Source: an uncultured Eubacteriales bacterium
GTDB lineage: Bacteria > Bacillota > Clostridia > Oscillospirales > Oscillospiraceae
NCBI GenBank assembly: GCA_900547405.1
Contig: URGL01000014.1
Coordinates: 1-41,784 of the forward strand
Direction of reading: 5' to 3'
DNA length: 41,784 nucleotides
Shown here piece after piece: positions 14,529 through 23,209 of the stretch. Each line of letters starts with the position of its first letter. Within the stretch, counting starts at the first letter, position 1. The position numbers and the translations under genes were made by a program. The notes under the pieces are model-generated. The model made no database searches and was not told where the DNA came from. It saw only the letters and a program-made list of their open reading frames with translations.

Positions 14529-16219
14529 TGGCTGCCTCCCTTCTGCCAGACCCTGGTCAGGCCGTACAGCCGCATATCTCCCGCACCCCGGAGTTCAATC
14601 TCCAGGGTATTGCACCGCCGGGGCCGCACCGTCAGGGTAAAGGCCGTGCCCTGGCCCACCACGGCCCCCACCTGCTTCCAGGGGCCGAAGCCGTCATAGC
14701 GCAGGCGCACCTCTGCCCGGGAAAATCTGGCCAGCTCCAATCTCAGGGCGATGCCAATGAGGTAGCGCCCCTTCTGATTGAAGTCCAGCTTTCCCGTCCG
14801 GGCCAGCCAGCTGACCTTTTCGGTGCCCCTTCCGCCCCGGAGGCACCAGAGGCCCCCCTCCCCGTCGGCGGCATAGAGCTTTCCCTGACAGGCCGCCAGG
14901 TCCCGGACTTCCAGGCCGGTCTCCCGGTGCCAGATGCCCCGGGCCCCGTCAAACACAAAGAGGCTGCTCTCCCCCGCCTCCTCCATGGAGAGGTAATAGA
15001 GGCTCCCCCAGGCGGCCCCCACCCCCTGGGCAAAGGGTCCGGGACCCAGGGCCTGGCCGATCTGCCGGGGCATGGCCCCGTCATAGGCGCAGACCCCCAG
15101 GGTGGACTTGTAGTACAGGGTCTCTCCCGCAATGGCCAGGCTCCTGCCGCAGCCGGGCTGGACTCCCTGGCAGGGGGTCATCTGGACCCGAAAGGCGGCG
15201 GGATAGCTGCCGAAGATCTTATACAGGCAATCCTCCTTGAAGAAAATGGGGGTCCCCAGATAGGCCACCGCCCCGGTGAAGGCCCCGGGGGCCCCCACGC
15301 TGACGGCATAGCTGTCCGTGGTCAGCCCCAGGTAGCTCTCCCAGTTCCGGAAATCCCCCGGTCTGGAGGCATAGATCTCGTTCACCGGCTCTCCATCGGC
15401 GTTTTTTCCCGCCCGGCAGCCCCAGAGCCGGTTGCCGCACTCCAGGGTAAAGTCCATGTCCGGCACCCGGCGGCGAAGGCAGGTGCCCACGGGCAAGGTT
15501 CCTGCCTCCGCCCGCAGCCCCGACACCACCAGGGCATTTTCCTCCACCGCCCAGAGGGTATTGGCTCCCTCCAGCTCCGCCGTGCCGCAGACGCTTACCC
15601 CGTCGTAAACCCGGAACCCCGCCCCAATGGCCGGAGCCTCCAGCTTCAGATAGCCCGTCTCCTCCTGGACCCACATACCCGCGGCGGCGCTCCACTGCTT
15701 CAGGACCTTCCCCGCCGTATCCAGCCAGATCTCTCCCGCTGCCGGGTCCTCCGGGGCATCCGGGCCGCTGTAGTCCGGCAGCCGGACCTTCCCCTCCAGG
15801 TCGCAGGGGGTAACGGTTACCTCCTGGGCCGCCCGGAATTCGTTTTCCAGGCTGCCGAAGTCCTGGGGGTCCAGGGTGCTGGCATATTTCTTATCCGGAA
15901 AGACCAGGATGTAGCTGCCCATGGCGCACAGCCGCTTTTCCCCCTCTGCTGACAGGTCCAGGGCCACCCGCCGGTCCGGCAGCACCAGGTCCCTGCCTTC
16001 CACATAGATCAGGCCGTCGCCCCCCAGCAGGGCCCGGACCTCCCCGGCCCTTTCGATCCGCTCCCGTGGAGGCCGGACAGCCAGCACCGGGTACTGATCC
16101 GAGGACAGATTCTCCTCCTCGGCAAATTCCCCCTCCGCCGTCCCGGCGTTCCGGTCCAGTCCCCCGAAGGCGTCCGTCTCCTCTCGGTATCGGGTGGGGA
16201 TCCGCAAGCTCGGCTCCAT
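14525..16219 (-). CDS. Probable tail nozzle / stabilisation protein (beta-propeller-like)
   Basis: A 564-residue protein rich in beta strands with repeated aromatic blade-like segments, for example LCAMGSYILVFPDKKYAST, GNRLWGCRAGKNADG, RPGDFRNWESYLGL, VAYLGTPIFFKEDCLYKIFG, AGETLYYKSTLGVCAYDGA, SLFVFDGARGIWHRE and CQGKLYAADGEGGLWC. The pattern of G-x-L-W/Y turns is typical of a beta-propeller, the fold of the podovirus tail nozzle (T7 gp12 and P22 gp10 type). Its place between the head-tail connector and the fibre gene agrees. The ATG at 16219 (MEPSLRIPTRYREE) gives a sensible N-terminus; the frame opens further upstream into the connector gene. The nozzle role is inferred from fold pattern and gene order. 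Confidence 0.6.
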   Translation of the reverse strand: MEPSLRIPTRYREETDAFGGLDRNAGTAEGEFAEEENLSSDQYPVLAVRPPRERIERAGEVRALLGGDGLIYVEGRDLVLPDRRVALDLSAEGEKRLCAMGSYILVFPDKKYASTLDPQDFGSLENEFRAAQEVTVTPCDLEGKVRLPDYSGPDAPEDPAAGEIWLDTAGKVLKQWSAAAGMWVQEETGYLKLEAPAIGAGFRVYDGVSVCGTAELEGANTLWAVEENALVVSGLRAEAGTLPVGTCLRRRVPDMDFTLECGNRLWGCRAGKNADGEPVNEIYASRPGDFRNWESYLGLTTDSYAVSVGAPGAFTGAVAYLGTPIFFKEDCLYKIFGSYPAAFRVQMTPCQGVQPGCGRSLAIAGETLYYKSTLGVCAYDGAMPRQIGQALGPGPFAQGVGAAWGSLYYLSMEEAGESSLFVFDGARGIWHRETGLEVRDLAACQGKLYAADGEGGLWCLRGGRGTEKVSWLARTGKLDFNQKGRYLIGIALRLELARFSRAEVRLRYDGFGPWKQVGAVVGQGTAFTLTVRPRRCNTLEIELRGAGDMRLYGLTRVWQKGGSQ

Positions 16220-16232
16220 AGCCAGCCTCCTC

Positions 16233-16598
16233 TCACAGATACCGGATGCTTCTGGCCGGCTGGGGGATGGTCCGGCAGCACCAGGCGAAAAATTCCTTCC
16301 ACAGCCCATTGAACCGGGCCATGGCGTTGTTATAGAGCAGATATTCCTGGTCCGCGTAGTGCATGGCCCCCTCCAGCCACAGGACGTACAGCCCCGTATA
16401 GGCCTTGGGCAGCAGCAGACTCTGGTCGGGCCAGCCTTCCGCCCCCAGCCCCGGGAAAGGGCCCAGCACTGCGTGAAAGGCCTCCAGGGCCCCCCAGACC
16501 ATACCCTCCACCTCCTGGAGCCAGGCCAGCTTCTCCTCCCGGCTGTAGAGATTGGGGAGGCGCCGGTCCGTCAGCTCCAGGGCTTCTCCCACCGTCAT
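16233..16598 (-). CDS. Phage head-tail connector/adaptor-like protein
   Basis: A 121-residue helical protein that begins MTVGEALELTDRRLPNLYS. It has EEKLAWLQEVEGMVW in its second helix and a tyrosine-rich end (YLLYNNAMARFNGLWKEFF). Small helical proteins of this kind (P22 gp4 or gp6/gp15-like connectors) close the portal in short-tailed phages. It starts inside the stop codon of the preceding 77-residue gene (ATGA at 16595-16598). No other motif is visible; the assignment uses position and the EALELTDRRLPN start, which I have seen in connector proteins. Confidence 0.6.
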   Translation of the reverse strand: MTVGEALELTDRRLPNLYSREEKLAWLQEVEGMVWGALEAFHAVLGPFPGLGAEGWPDQSLLLPKAYTGLYVLWLEGAMHYADQEYLLYNNAMARFNGLWKEFFAWCCRTIPQPARSIRYL

Positions 16599-16828
16599 CG
16601 GCCCGCCTCCCCGTTCAGCTTCTCCAGGGGCAGCGCCGCCTGGGCCTCATACTCCATAGCCATGGCCAGGCACTTCTCCTTCCGGGCCAGGACCTTGGCC
16701 ACGGTCCAGGGCACCGACACCTCTTCCCCACGTTTGATGAGCCAGGTCTTCCCGTTGATGCCCACAAACACATCCTCCCGCTGCTCCCGGGTCAGGGGCA
16801 GACGGATGGTCACTCTTTTCTCTTCCAT
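16595..16828 (-). CDS. Small phage protein of unknown function, 77 residues
   Basis: A 77-residue protein: MEEKRVTIRLPLTREQREDV, then GINGKTWLIKRGEEVSVPWT, then an alpha-helical end. The N-terminal half has a strand-turn-strand look (GINGKTWLIKRGEEVSVP) found in small proteins encoded after capsid genes, where they may decorate the head or join the tail. The ATG at 16828 has AAGGAAGG 7-14 bases upstream; the frame opens further but no better start is seen. It follows the capsid gene by 58 bases and overlaps the connector gene. Confidence 0.65.
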   Translation of the reverse strand: MEEKRVTIRLPLTREQREDVFVGINGKTWLIKRGEEVSVPWTVAKVLARKEKCLAMAMEYEAQAALPLEKLNGEAGR

Positions 16829-16886
16829 GCTCCAATCCTTCCTTTCTTTCTGTGGGGGAGGCCAAGGCCTCCCCTCCGGTTCTACC

Positions 16887-17906
16887 TTAGTTGGCCTCCG
16901 CCGTGGGGGAGAAGGCAGAGCAGCACTCCACCCGGACCATATAGGGCTCCATGAGGATCTCCGCCGTCTGCAAGGCCTTCCAGCCCACGGTGCTGCGCTG
17001 ATCCAGAGGATCGGCGGTACCGGCGGAGCCCAGCTGCTTGACAATGGTCTGGAGGCCCCCGCCGGTGACCTCCGTCACGCCGTAGGCACCCTCCGCCAGG
17101 AACAGGCACCCGAAGACCGCAAGACCATCGGGGCACTCGTCCCCGGCCCCCTTATACACCGCCGCCTCAGAGGTCTCCACGAAGCGGACTCCGGCAATGC
17201 GGCCGATCTCCCCCTCGTACATATTCTCAGGGCTGCAGTACTTGTGCATATCCTCCCAATGGGGGTCAGACATAATGTCGTAGGCCACATAGGGGTGGAG
17301 GATGCACACATAGTCACCGGCGATCCGGGGTGCGTTGGCGGCCTTCAGCATGGCCGCCACCTTCTTCACCACGTCCACGGTGAGGACGCAGGTCTTGTCC
17401 AGGCCGCTGCGGTCGGTGACGGGGGTGGTCTGGCCGTTGGCGGCTGCCTTGGGGCAGTAATACACATTGGTGCCGGACTGGAGCACGTTTCTCGTAATGG
17501 TGTCCAGGGTCAGCCCTGCCTGACGGCCCACGGCCTTGGTGGCCTCCAGCACGTTGTTGTCGATGGCGGTCAGGTCCAGCACATCGGACAGGCACACAAA
17601 GTCGCCGTACTGGTTCACCTCCGCCTCCAGGGCGGTGGCGCTGAGCTTCCGGCCCTCAGGGGTCACGCCCTCGGTCAGGGGCTTCAATGCCTTGGGAAGG
17701 GAGGCGTACCGGCGGAACTGGATCCGCTTGCCTCCGTTTCTGGGGATGGGCCGCTTCTGGCCGAACTGGCCGTGGATGAGGTTGGGCTGGGCCTCCTCAA
17801 TCAGGGCCCGGTCGTAAAAGGTCTTGTTCTCCGCAGAGAGCCCGGAGTCCGTAGTCACGTTCACCGTGGGGTTGTCCGCGAACAGCTGCATATTCTTCAT
17901 TTCCAT
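16887..17906 (-). CDS. Major capsid protein, N4-gp56 family
   Basis: A 339-residue protein with the N4-gp56 capsid layout: KTFYDRALIEEAQPNLIHGQFG (residues 28-49), GKRIQFRRYASLP (59-71) with LTEGVTPEGRKLSATALEAE (77-96), QYGDFVCLSDVLDLTAIDN (99-117), and the later AGDYVCILHPYVAYDI and EIGRIAGVRFVETSEAA. It has the HK97-type fold and self-assembles into the head with the scaffold protein. GGAGAACATC precedes the ATG. It comes after scaffold in the transcript, separated from it by a host-type palindromic repeat that could raise or stabilise its own message. It gives the cassette its clearest phage identity. Confidence 0.93.
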   Translation of the reverse strand: MEMKNMQLFADNPTVNVTTDSGLSAENKTFYDRALIEEAQPNLIHGQFGQKRPIPRNGGKRIQFRRYASLPKALKPLTEGVTPEGRKLSATALEAEVNQYGDFVCLSDVLDLTAIDNNVLEATKAVGRQAGLTLDTITRNVLQSGTNVYYCPKAAANGQTTPVTDRSGLDKTCVLTVDVVKKVAAMLKAANAPRIAGDYVCILHPYVAYDIMSDPHWEDMHKYCSPENMYEGEIGRIAGVRFVETSEAAVYKGAGDECPDGLAVFGCLFLAEGAYGVTEVTGGGLQTIVKQLGSAGTADPLDQRSTVGWKALQTAEILMEPYMVRVECCSAFSPTAEAN

Positions 17907-17931
17907 GATGTTCTCCTTTCAAAGTTCCTTG

Positions 17932-18052
17932 CCTTCCCCTGGGGGAAGGTGGCCCCGCAGGGCCGGATGAGGGGCGGTACCAGTTCGGACCTTGTTCCGC
18001 CCCACACCCGTCAGGGCTGCGCCCTGCCACCCTCTCCTGGGAGAGGGTTTTT
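17932..18052. repeat. Intergenic palindromic repeat inside the phage cassette, copy 5
   Basis: Same composite as the copy at 13982: CCTTCCCCTGGGGGAAGG, a CCCGCAGGG hairpin, CGGATGAGGGGCGGTACC, then CCGCCCCACACCCGTC, a GGGC hairpin and CCACCCTCTCC-TGG-GAGAGGGTTTTT. It lies between scaffold and capsid genes. Confidence 0.88.
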
Positions 18053-18803
18053 ACCCAAAACTGATCTTTTCTCCTCGTTCTACCTTTCTGCAGGCCTCCA
18101 ATATCTCCTTTCTGGTCATCTGGGCCACCCGGGAGCCGGGGACCGCGGCGGTGCCGCCGGAGACGCCGTTCTCCGAGGGCCGCTGCTGGGCAAACCGCAG
18201 ATTCTCCGCCAGCTTTCGTTCTACCGTCTGTGCGGCGTAGCGCATGGCAGCGGGGATGATCTCCTCCTTGTGGAGAAGCTCATAGGCCGACTGCATATCG
18301 ATCCCGGCTCGCAGAAGCTCCGTGAATCTGGGGCTTTCCATCTCCTTTCCCAGGTCAAATTCCGGATAGGTCTCCCGGATCTCCGCCGCCTGAGCCTTCC
18401 AGGCCTCCACCATCCGGCCGGCTCCCGCCTGAATTTCCGCTTCCTGCCGCTGCCGTTCGGCAGGGTCCATTGGGCGGCAGCTTTCCCCGATGGCTTTTTC
18501 CAGGCCGGCGTAGTCTCCCTCCGCCACACCGTAGTGGTCCCGCAGCAGCTTTAGCGTAGGCTCCAGGGCCTGGAATGCCTCCAGGGTCTGCCGGGCGCTC
18601 TTGAGCCGCTGCTGCACAATGCCCTTGACCCGGGCATCGTAGGCCTGCTTGTAGGGACCTTTGATCAGCTTCTCGAATTCCCCCGGGTCCCCGGCGGGGG
18701 GTTCGGACTGAGGCTGGGCGTCGGCCTCGGTTACGCCCGACTCCGGAGCCGCCGCTTCCCCGGCGAAGAGCTGCAAGCTCCGGCAGTTGATAAAGTCATT
18801 CAC
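18051..18803 (-). CDS. Phage scaffolding protein
   Basis: A 250-residue, highly charged helical protein that lies between the protease gene and the capsid gene, the usual place of a scaffold. Residues 20-50 are a low-complexity Pro/Glu/Ala stretch; 60-110 and 125-160 are long helices (AYDARVKGIVQQRLKSARQTL, MDPAERQRQEAEIQ); the C-terminus has MTRKEILEACRKVERGEKI, a basic end like the capsid-binding tails of scaffolds. The start is a GTG at 18803, with GGAGG 8 bases upstream. It overlaps the protease stop by 4 bases. It is probably cleaved or expelled during head maturation (inference from the neighbouring protease). Confidence 0.75.
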   Translation of the reverse strand: MNDFINCRSLQLFAGEAAAPESGVTEADAQPQSEPPAGDPGEFEKLIKGPYKQAYDARVKGIVQQRLKSARQTLEAFQALEPTLKLLRDHYGVAEGDYAGLEKAIGESCRPMDPAERQRQEAEIQAGAGRMVEAWKAQAAEIRETYPEFDLGKEMESPRFTELLRAGIDMQSAYELLHKEEIIPAAMRYAAQTVERKLAENLRFAQQRPSENGVSGGTAAVPGSRVAQMTRKEILEACRKVERGEKISFG

Positions 18804-19147
18804 GCGGATACCTCCATAGGCATTAGGTCCACGGCCTTGGGATAGTTCCGTTCCAGCACATAGGCTCCGGCCTGGGCCACCCAAAAGGCCATCAGGGTCT
18901 CCGCCATGGCGCACTTCCTGGGATAGACGGTGATTTTCGCGTAGCCGTCCACCATGCGCATCTGGGGCTCATAGAGGAGCCGCCCCTGCTCGTAGAGAAA
19001 CTGCACCGCCTGGCCCAGGGTATACACCAGCATGGTGGCCGCCGCGCAGATCAGGTCCTCCCCCTTGGGGGCCGTCAGGGCATGGCCCTGCATTTCCATG
19101 GTCACAGAGCCCTTCTGGGCATCCTGTGTAAATGTTGCGTGGATCAT
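18800..19147 (-). CDS. Prp-like cysteine protease (ribosomal L27-processing family)
   Basis: A 115-residue protein with the exact Prp signature: MIHATFTQDAQKGSVTMEMQ, then GHA with His22 (21-23) and GEDLICAAATML with Cys34 (29-40). His and Cys form the catalytic dyad known from S. aureus Prp, which cuts the N-terminal extension of ribosomal protein L27 and also phage capsid and scaffold proteins. Here it is encoded inside the phage module between portal and scaffold, with its stop overlapping the scaffold start (GTG at 18803). That place is where maturation proteases normally lie, so it probably trims scaffold or capsid. Host Prp is usually encoded next to rpmA, which is not here. The ATG at 19147 gives the normal Prp N-terminus. 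Confidence 0.85.
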   Translation of the reverse strand: MIHATFTQDAQKGSVTMEMQGHALTAPKGEDLICAAATMLVYTLGQAVQFLYEQGRLLYEPQMRMVDGYAKITVYPRKCAMAETLMAFWVAQAGAYVLERNYPKAVDLMPMEVSA

Positions 19148-19176
19148 CGTTTTATTCTCCTTCCTGATTCTCCTGA

Positions 19177-19296
19177 CCTTCCCCTGGGGGAAGGTGCCGC
19201 CGCAGCGGCGGATGAGGGGCGGTACAAACTTGGTTCTGCTTCTCGCCCCACACCCGTCAGGGCTGCGCCCTGCCACCCTCTCCCAGGCGGGGGTTT
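19177..19296. repeat. Intergenic palindromic repeat inside the phage cassette, copy 6
   Basis: Same composite form as copies 4 and 5, placed between the portal and Prp-like genes. One stem (CCCAGGCGGGGG) is less regular than in the others, and the middle TACC-CCGCCCC part is altered to TACAAACTTGGTTC. Confidence 0.85.
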
Positions 19297-19298
19297 TT

Positions 19299-20990
19299 CT
19301 ACACCGGCGACGCGTTGTCCCCGCTTCTCAGCCGCATTTTTCCTTCTGCCATTGGCTCCACCTGGGGTCTTGCCAGTTCCGCCTGATATCTGCCGCCGTT
19401 CTGCCTCACCTTTTCCACCAGGGCGGACTTGCCGTTGAAATCCATCATGTCCAGGGCCGTCAGGGCCTCGGTGGACCTGGCCGGGTCGAAGAGCCCGGCG
19501 GAGTAGAACTGCATGGCCATCTCGTTCTGGCTGAGCCTTGAGTAGGGGCTCTGCTTTTCCGCGCTGATCTCAATGTCAAACAGGGGTGTCCGGATCCCCA
19601 ATTCCACTCCCAGCTCTACCCCCTGGTCCTGGGGCTTCAAGCCCTCGTTGCTGAAGGTGATGAACTCCACGCCCCCCTGGGGCCCCAGGATCCGAAAGGC
19701 CCTGGGCAGGTCGTAAAACTGGCGGATCAGCTCCACCGCCATCAGGCACACCTTCCGGAAGGCCCGGTAGGAGGCCATGTTGCTGTCCCGGCTCAGCTTG
19801 CTGCCCGCCTCCTGCATGGCGGCAATGGCCGAGGCGGCGGTAACGCCGTGGACGGTGCCGCCGGTGGTCACATCCCGGGTGCCGGTGACCTCCTTCAGCT
19901 CATCGATCTTGTTGGCGATCACCGTCACATAGATGTCACTCAGGGATTTGCCGCTGATGGGCTTGATGCTGTCCTCTCCCAGGTTCCCGTCCACGTGGAC
20001 AAAGTCCCGGCTCATGTCCGCGTATTCCTCCTCGTTCACCGCCCCGTCGGCCCGGATGAAGTGCCGGGGCCGGGCATTGGCCAGAAGGTTCTGCAGGATC
20101 GCCTGGTTCCCCCGGTCCACATACTCCTGGGCGGACTTGGCTACATCGATGTAGCCGAAGCCGCAGGGGGACCCGGCGGTGCGGAACATGGGGTCCAGGA
20201 CAAAGGGGTAAAGCCCATGGTCATACCAGCCCCGGTCCCGGTAGTCTTCTTCGTTTTCCGTGGCAAAGAGCACTGTGTCTCCCACGAATTTGCAGTAGTG
20301 GAGGACCGTTTTTCCTCCCTGGCGCTTTTTGTAGTACCAGTCGATGACCGCGCTTTTGTCTGCCGTGTCCACCCGGTCATCGTAGACGTACCGGTTTCCC
20401 TGCTCTGCCGCCCCGGAGAGCTTCCCCTCCAGCTGGGGGTAGCGCTCCAGCAGCAGGTCGTTGTCCCACAGCCGCAGATAAAACACATTCCTGGACTGCT
20501 GGATGTCCGTGATCCCGCCCTCCCAGTAGAGGTTCAGGATGTCGATCCGCCGGATGGTGATGTCCCCCAGGCCCTCCAGCTTTTCCGGATCCCAGAAGAT
20601 GCCGTAGATGCCGGTGCCGGATTTCAGCTTGTCGTCCATGACCCGGTCATAGGTGTCCTCAAAGTCCTCCTGCTGCAAAATCACCGGCAGGATGGACCCC
20701 AGGGCCTGGGCCTTTTCCCTGTCCCCCTCCTCCCGGGGCAGCACATTGGGGCTGGGATAGTTGTCCATGGCCTCGGCGTGCTTGTTGGCGATGGCGTTGA
20801 AGAGCCAGCCGGAGGTAGGCTCCACCTGGCTGCCCGCACCTCTTCGGATGCATTCCCAGTGCCGCAGCCGGTACCACTGCTCATTCTCGATGACCCGCCG
20901 CTCCAGGTTGGCCTTGCCCTCCCGGTAGCGGTTCAGGTCCTGCCGGGCCCGGCGGAGCCGGTCCGGGCCTATTGGCGCTTCATTCTTCAT
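19299..20990 (-). CDS. Phage portal protein (P22-type podovirus portal)
   Basis: A 563-residue portal protein. N-terminal features are WYRLRHWECIRRG (about 40-52) and GWLFNAIANKHAEAMDNYPSPN (61-82), the helix and loop that open many podovirus portals. Further on are SGTGIYGIFWDPEK, WYDHGLYPFVLDPMFR and SAQEYVDRGNQAILQNLLANARPRHF (long stem helix), then AASAIAAMQEAG. Portals form a dodecameric ring at one capsid vertex for DNA entry and tail attachment. Its start overlaps the end of terL by 11 bases, so terL and portal are coupled. Host-type repeats follow its stop codon before the protease gene. Confidence 0.9.
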   Translation of the reverse strand: MKNEAPIGPDRLRRARQDLNRYREGKANLERRVIENEQWYRLRHWECIRRGAGSQVEPTSGWLFNAIANKHAEAMDNYPSPNVLPREEGDREKAQALGSILPVILQQEDFEDTYDRVMDDKLKSGTGIYGIFWDPEKLEGLGDITIRRIDILNLYWEGGITDIQQSRNVFYLRLWDNDLLLERYPQLEGKLSGAAEQGNRYVYDDRVDTADKSAVIDWYYKKRQGGKTVLHYCKFVGDTVLFATENEEDYRDRGWYDHGLYPFVLDPMFRTAGSPCGFGYIDVAKSAQEYVDRGNQAILQNLLANARPRHFIRADGAVNEEEYADMSRDFVHVDGNLGEDSIKPISGKSLSDIYVTVIANKIDELKEVTGTRDVTTGGTVHGVTAASAIAAMQEAGSKLSRDSNMASYRAFRKVCLMAVELIRQFYDLPRAFRILGPQGGVEFITFSNEGLKPQDQGVELGVELGIRTPLFDIEISAEKQSPYSRLSQNEMAMQFYSAGLFDPARSTEALTALDMMDFNGKSALVEKVRQNGGRYQAELARPQVEPMAEGKMRLRSGDNASPV

Positions 20991-22392
20991 TGATGATCTC
21001 CATTCCAGGCCGGTACACGGCCTTGTCTACTTCGTCGATGTCCAGAAAGAGCTGGGCTCTGGTCCTTCCTCTGGCCGGGTCCTCCAGCCGGGGCTTGATG
21101 GGCCGGGCCATGCAGAAGTATCTCGCCTCGTCCGCTGCATGGTCCTCCCCATCGGTGTCCAGGTCCTCGGAATTCATGTCGTCATATTGCAGCAGGGGCA
21201 GGGTCCTGATAAAGGCTTTGCAATTCCGGAAGACATACATTAGGGCGTAGCCCTGGTCGTCAAACCGAAGCCGGTAGTGCAGCTGCATCCAGCCCGGCAG
21301 GCGCTTGTTGTCCCCGGGGAGGAAATAGACCTGGTGCCGGGCGGCGGTATCCGCAATGCTCTCTCCGGTCTCCGCGTCCCAGATGGCCGGGTCCGCCACG
21401 CCAATGATGTGCTTTCCCGCCAGAAACCGGTGCTCCCCCTCGATGCTGTGGATTTTGGCAAATACCTGATCCGGAGGCCACTTGACCCCCTCGTTGGGCT
21501 CCCCGGTGGAGCCGTAGAGCTCCAGGATCCGGTAGGCCGTGCCGTCGTAGTCCACCGCCCACCAGCCGCAGGAGAAGGGCCGGTGATAGCCCCAGTCGAA
21601 GCTCCTGTAGATCTTCCACCCGGCGGGGATCTCGAAGGGATCGATGACGTGGCTGAACCGCCGGTCGGCGTAGTGCCGGGGGTCATCGGTGAACTCCTCA
21701 AAGAACTGGCCCTCATATACGTCCCACCTGCCGTAGAGCCAGGCCTGCCGGAGCTTGCCGGGCAGCTTCTCCAGGGACCGGAGGTAGCCGGGCTGGGAGG
21801 CCATGAGGGCCTGATTGTCCGTGCACAGGGCCTGGATAAAGGCATAGTCCTCCGGGTGCTCGTTTTCCGTATAGCGCCGGTCGATGAACAGCCGCTTGAA
21901 GTAGCCGTGACCCGGGCCCCCGGGATTCAGGGTGTAATAGGTCCTTTTGGGGAAGCCGTTGACCCCCCGGACGCAGGCATCGATCTGCACCAGCCAGCTC
22001 TCCTGGAACTGTCCCGCCTCGTCGGCAAACCACACGTCGTATTCCGCCCCCTGGTACTGGCCTAAATCCCCATCACAGGCGCAATAGCCGAAGTGGATGG
22101 TGCTGCCGCCGGGAAACCGGAAATACTTGTCCATGCTCTTGTATTCGGCAATCCCCGCCAGCATCTGCTGCAAGGGGGCAATGTGATTGTTGAAGAGCTC
22201 CTTGTAGGTCCTTCTCGTAATGAGCACCTTGATGCCCGGAAACCGGAGGCACAGCAGCACCGCCTTCCACCGCACGAACCAGCTCTTTCCGCCGCCCCGG
22301 GCCCCGCCGTAGGCCACATACCGGTGGCGCTCCCCCAGGGCCAGAGCCTGCTTTTCGTTGGGGGCAGGCATCCGCAGCTCCTTATCCGGCAT
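20980..22392 (-). CDS. terL: Phage terminase large subunit
   Basis: A 470-residue packaging motor. Walker A is GGARGGGKS (29-37), Walker B with catalytic Glu is VWFADEAGQF (120-129). A coupling motif and the C-terminal RNase H-like nuclease follow, with aspartates in YRSFDWGYHRPFSCG (about 240), GVADPAIWD and later acidic residues in DDMNSEDLDTDGEDHA. It uses ATP to thread DNA through the portal and cuts it at packaging start and end. All key residues seem intact. It overlaps terS by 11 bases and portal by 11 bases, so the packaging genes are translationally linked. Supports a packaging-competent element. Confidence 0.94.
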   Translation of the reverse strand: MPDKELRMPAPNEKQALALGERHRYVAYGGARGGGKSWFVRWKAVLLCLRFPGIKVLITRRTYKELFNNHIAPLQQMLAGIAEYKSMDKYFRFPGGSTIHFGYCACDGDLGQYQGAEYDVWFADEAGQFQESWLVQIDACVRGVNGFPKRTYYTLNPGGPGHGYFKRLFIDRRYTENEHPEDYAFIQALCTDNQALMASQPGYLRSLEKLPGKLRQAWLYGRWDVYEGQFFEEFTDDPRHYADRRFSHVIDPFEIPAGWKIYRSFDWGYHRPFSCGWWAVDYDGTAYRILELYGSTGEPNEGVKWPPDQVFAKIHSIEGEHRFLAGKHIIGVADPAIWDAETGESIADTAARHQVYFLPGDNKRLPGWMQLHYRLRFDDQGYALMYVFRNCKAFIRTLPLLQYDDMNSEDLDTDGEDHAADEARYFCMARPIKPRLEDPARGRTRAQLFLDIDEVDKAVYRPGMEIINEE

Positions 22393-22936
22393 AGCCTTCC
22401 ACCTCCCCCTCCAGCCGCACCCGGATGCACTCCTGGCTCTGGGCCTGGTCCAGGTCCCGCTGCAATCTGGCGATGCGCATTTCCTGCTCCCGGCTGTCCG
22501 CGTCAGAGCGGAGCATCAGCACATCCTTCAGGTCCTTCAGCACCCCGGTGAGCTGCTTCAGCCCTCCCCGGTCCACGGTGCCCTTTTCCCCGGCCAGGGT
22601 CTGGGTGTAGTCCGTGGTCATGTCCACTCCGTCCTCCCGCTTGACCCGCTCCTTCACGGTCCGGGTCACCGTGTCCAGCTCCTCCACAGCCCGTTCCAGG
22701 CAGGTCAGCATGGCGTCCGCCAGGGTGTCTACCCGCCGCATCCGCTCCAAATTTGGTTCACCTTTTTGAACGCAGGATTTTTGAGCATTTTCATGATTTC
22801 GTTCCATTTTCTTCCAACCCTCTCTCTGGGCCCGGCCACGAAGAGTTGACTCTGGTATACTCCACCGCCGGGAAAGAGACCCCAGGCTCTCCCCCTGGCC
22901 ATAGGCCCGGCGCACCGCCTCCCAGTCCGGATTCAT
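22382..22936 (-). CDS. terS: Phage terminase small subunit-like protein
   Basis: A 184-residue protein. Residues 1-45 are a small helix-turn-helix (EAVRRAYGQGESLGSLSRRW then IPESTLRGRAQREGW), the DNA-recognition domain of many small terminases. The rest is a helical oligomerisation part with DGVDMTTDYTQTLAG and a coiled-coil end (ARLQRDLDQAQSQE). It recognises the packaging site and regulates TerL. It begins inside the stop codon of the zinc-ribbon gene (overlap at 22933-22936) and overlaps terL. If the element packages host DNA, this protein would be the place to look for loss of site specificity. Confidence 0.78.
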   Translation of the reverse strand: MNPDWEAVRRAYGQGESLGSLSRRWSIPESTLRGRAQREGWKKMERNHENAQKSCVQKGEPNLERMRRVDTLADAMLTCLERAVEELDTVTRTVKERVKREDGVDMTTDYTQTLAGEKGTVDRGGLKQLTGVLKDLKDVLMLRSDADSREQEMRIARLQRDLDQAQSQECIRVRLEGEVEGYAG

Positions 22937-23115
22937 ACCGATTTCACCTCCTGTGTGCAGCGCCGGACGCAGTCCGGGCAGTACCAGCGGCCTTCCAGAT
23001 TCAGGGCCTGAAAGTCCAGAATTGTTCGCCCACAGCGGTCACATCCCGGCTTTTCGTTCAAAAAATACTGATATTTCTCCTGCTCCTTTTGCTCCCGGAG
23101 CCAGGGCTCCTCCAT
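22933..23115 (-). CDS. Small zinc-ribbon protein
   Basis: A 60-residue protein with two CxxC pairs: CDRCGRT and WYCPDCVRRC, which likely bind one zinc ion. The start at 23115 is preferred because AAAGGAGGAG lies 5-14 bases before it; a longer frame begins 51 bases further upstream. It is the first gene of the leftward unit, about 200 bases downstream of a strong promoter (23326-23354). Such proteins may be transcription or packaging cofactors. I do not recognise a specific family. Confidence 0.65.
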   Translation of the reverse strand: MEEPWLREQKEQEKYQYFLNEKPGCDRCGRTILDFQALNLEGRWYCPDCVRRCTQEVKSV

Positions 23116-23209
23116 ATTTTTCTCCTCCTTTTCTTTCCCTTTATCTGTCCTTTTTAATGTACACATACTATGCTATCCTGTTTTTGCGGAAAAAAATATG
23201 ACGTCCGAT

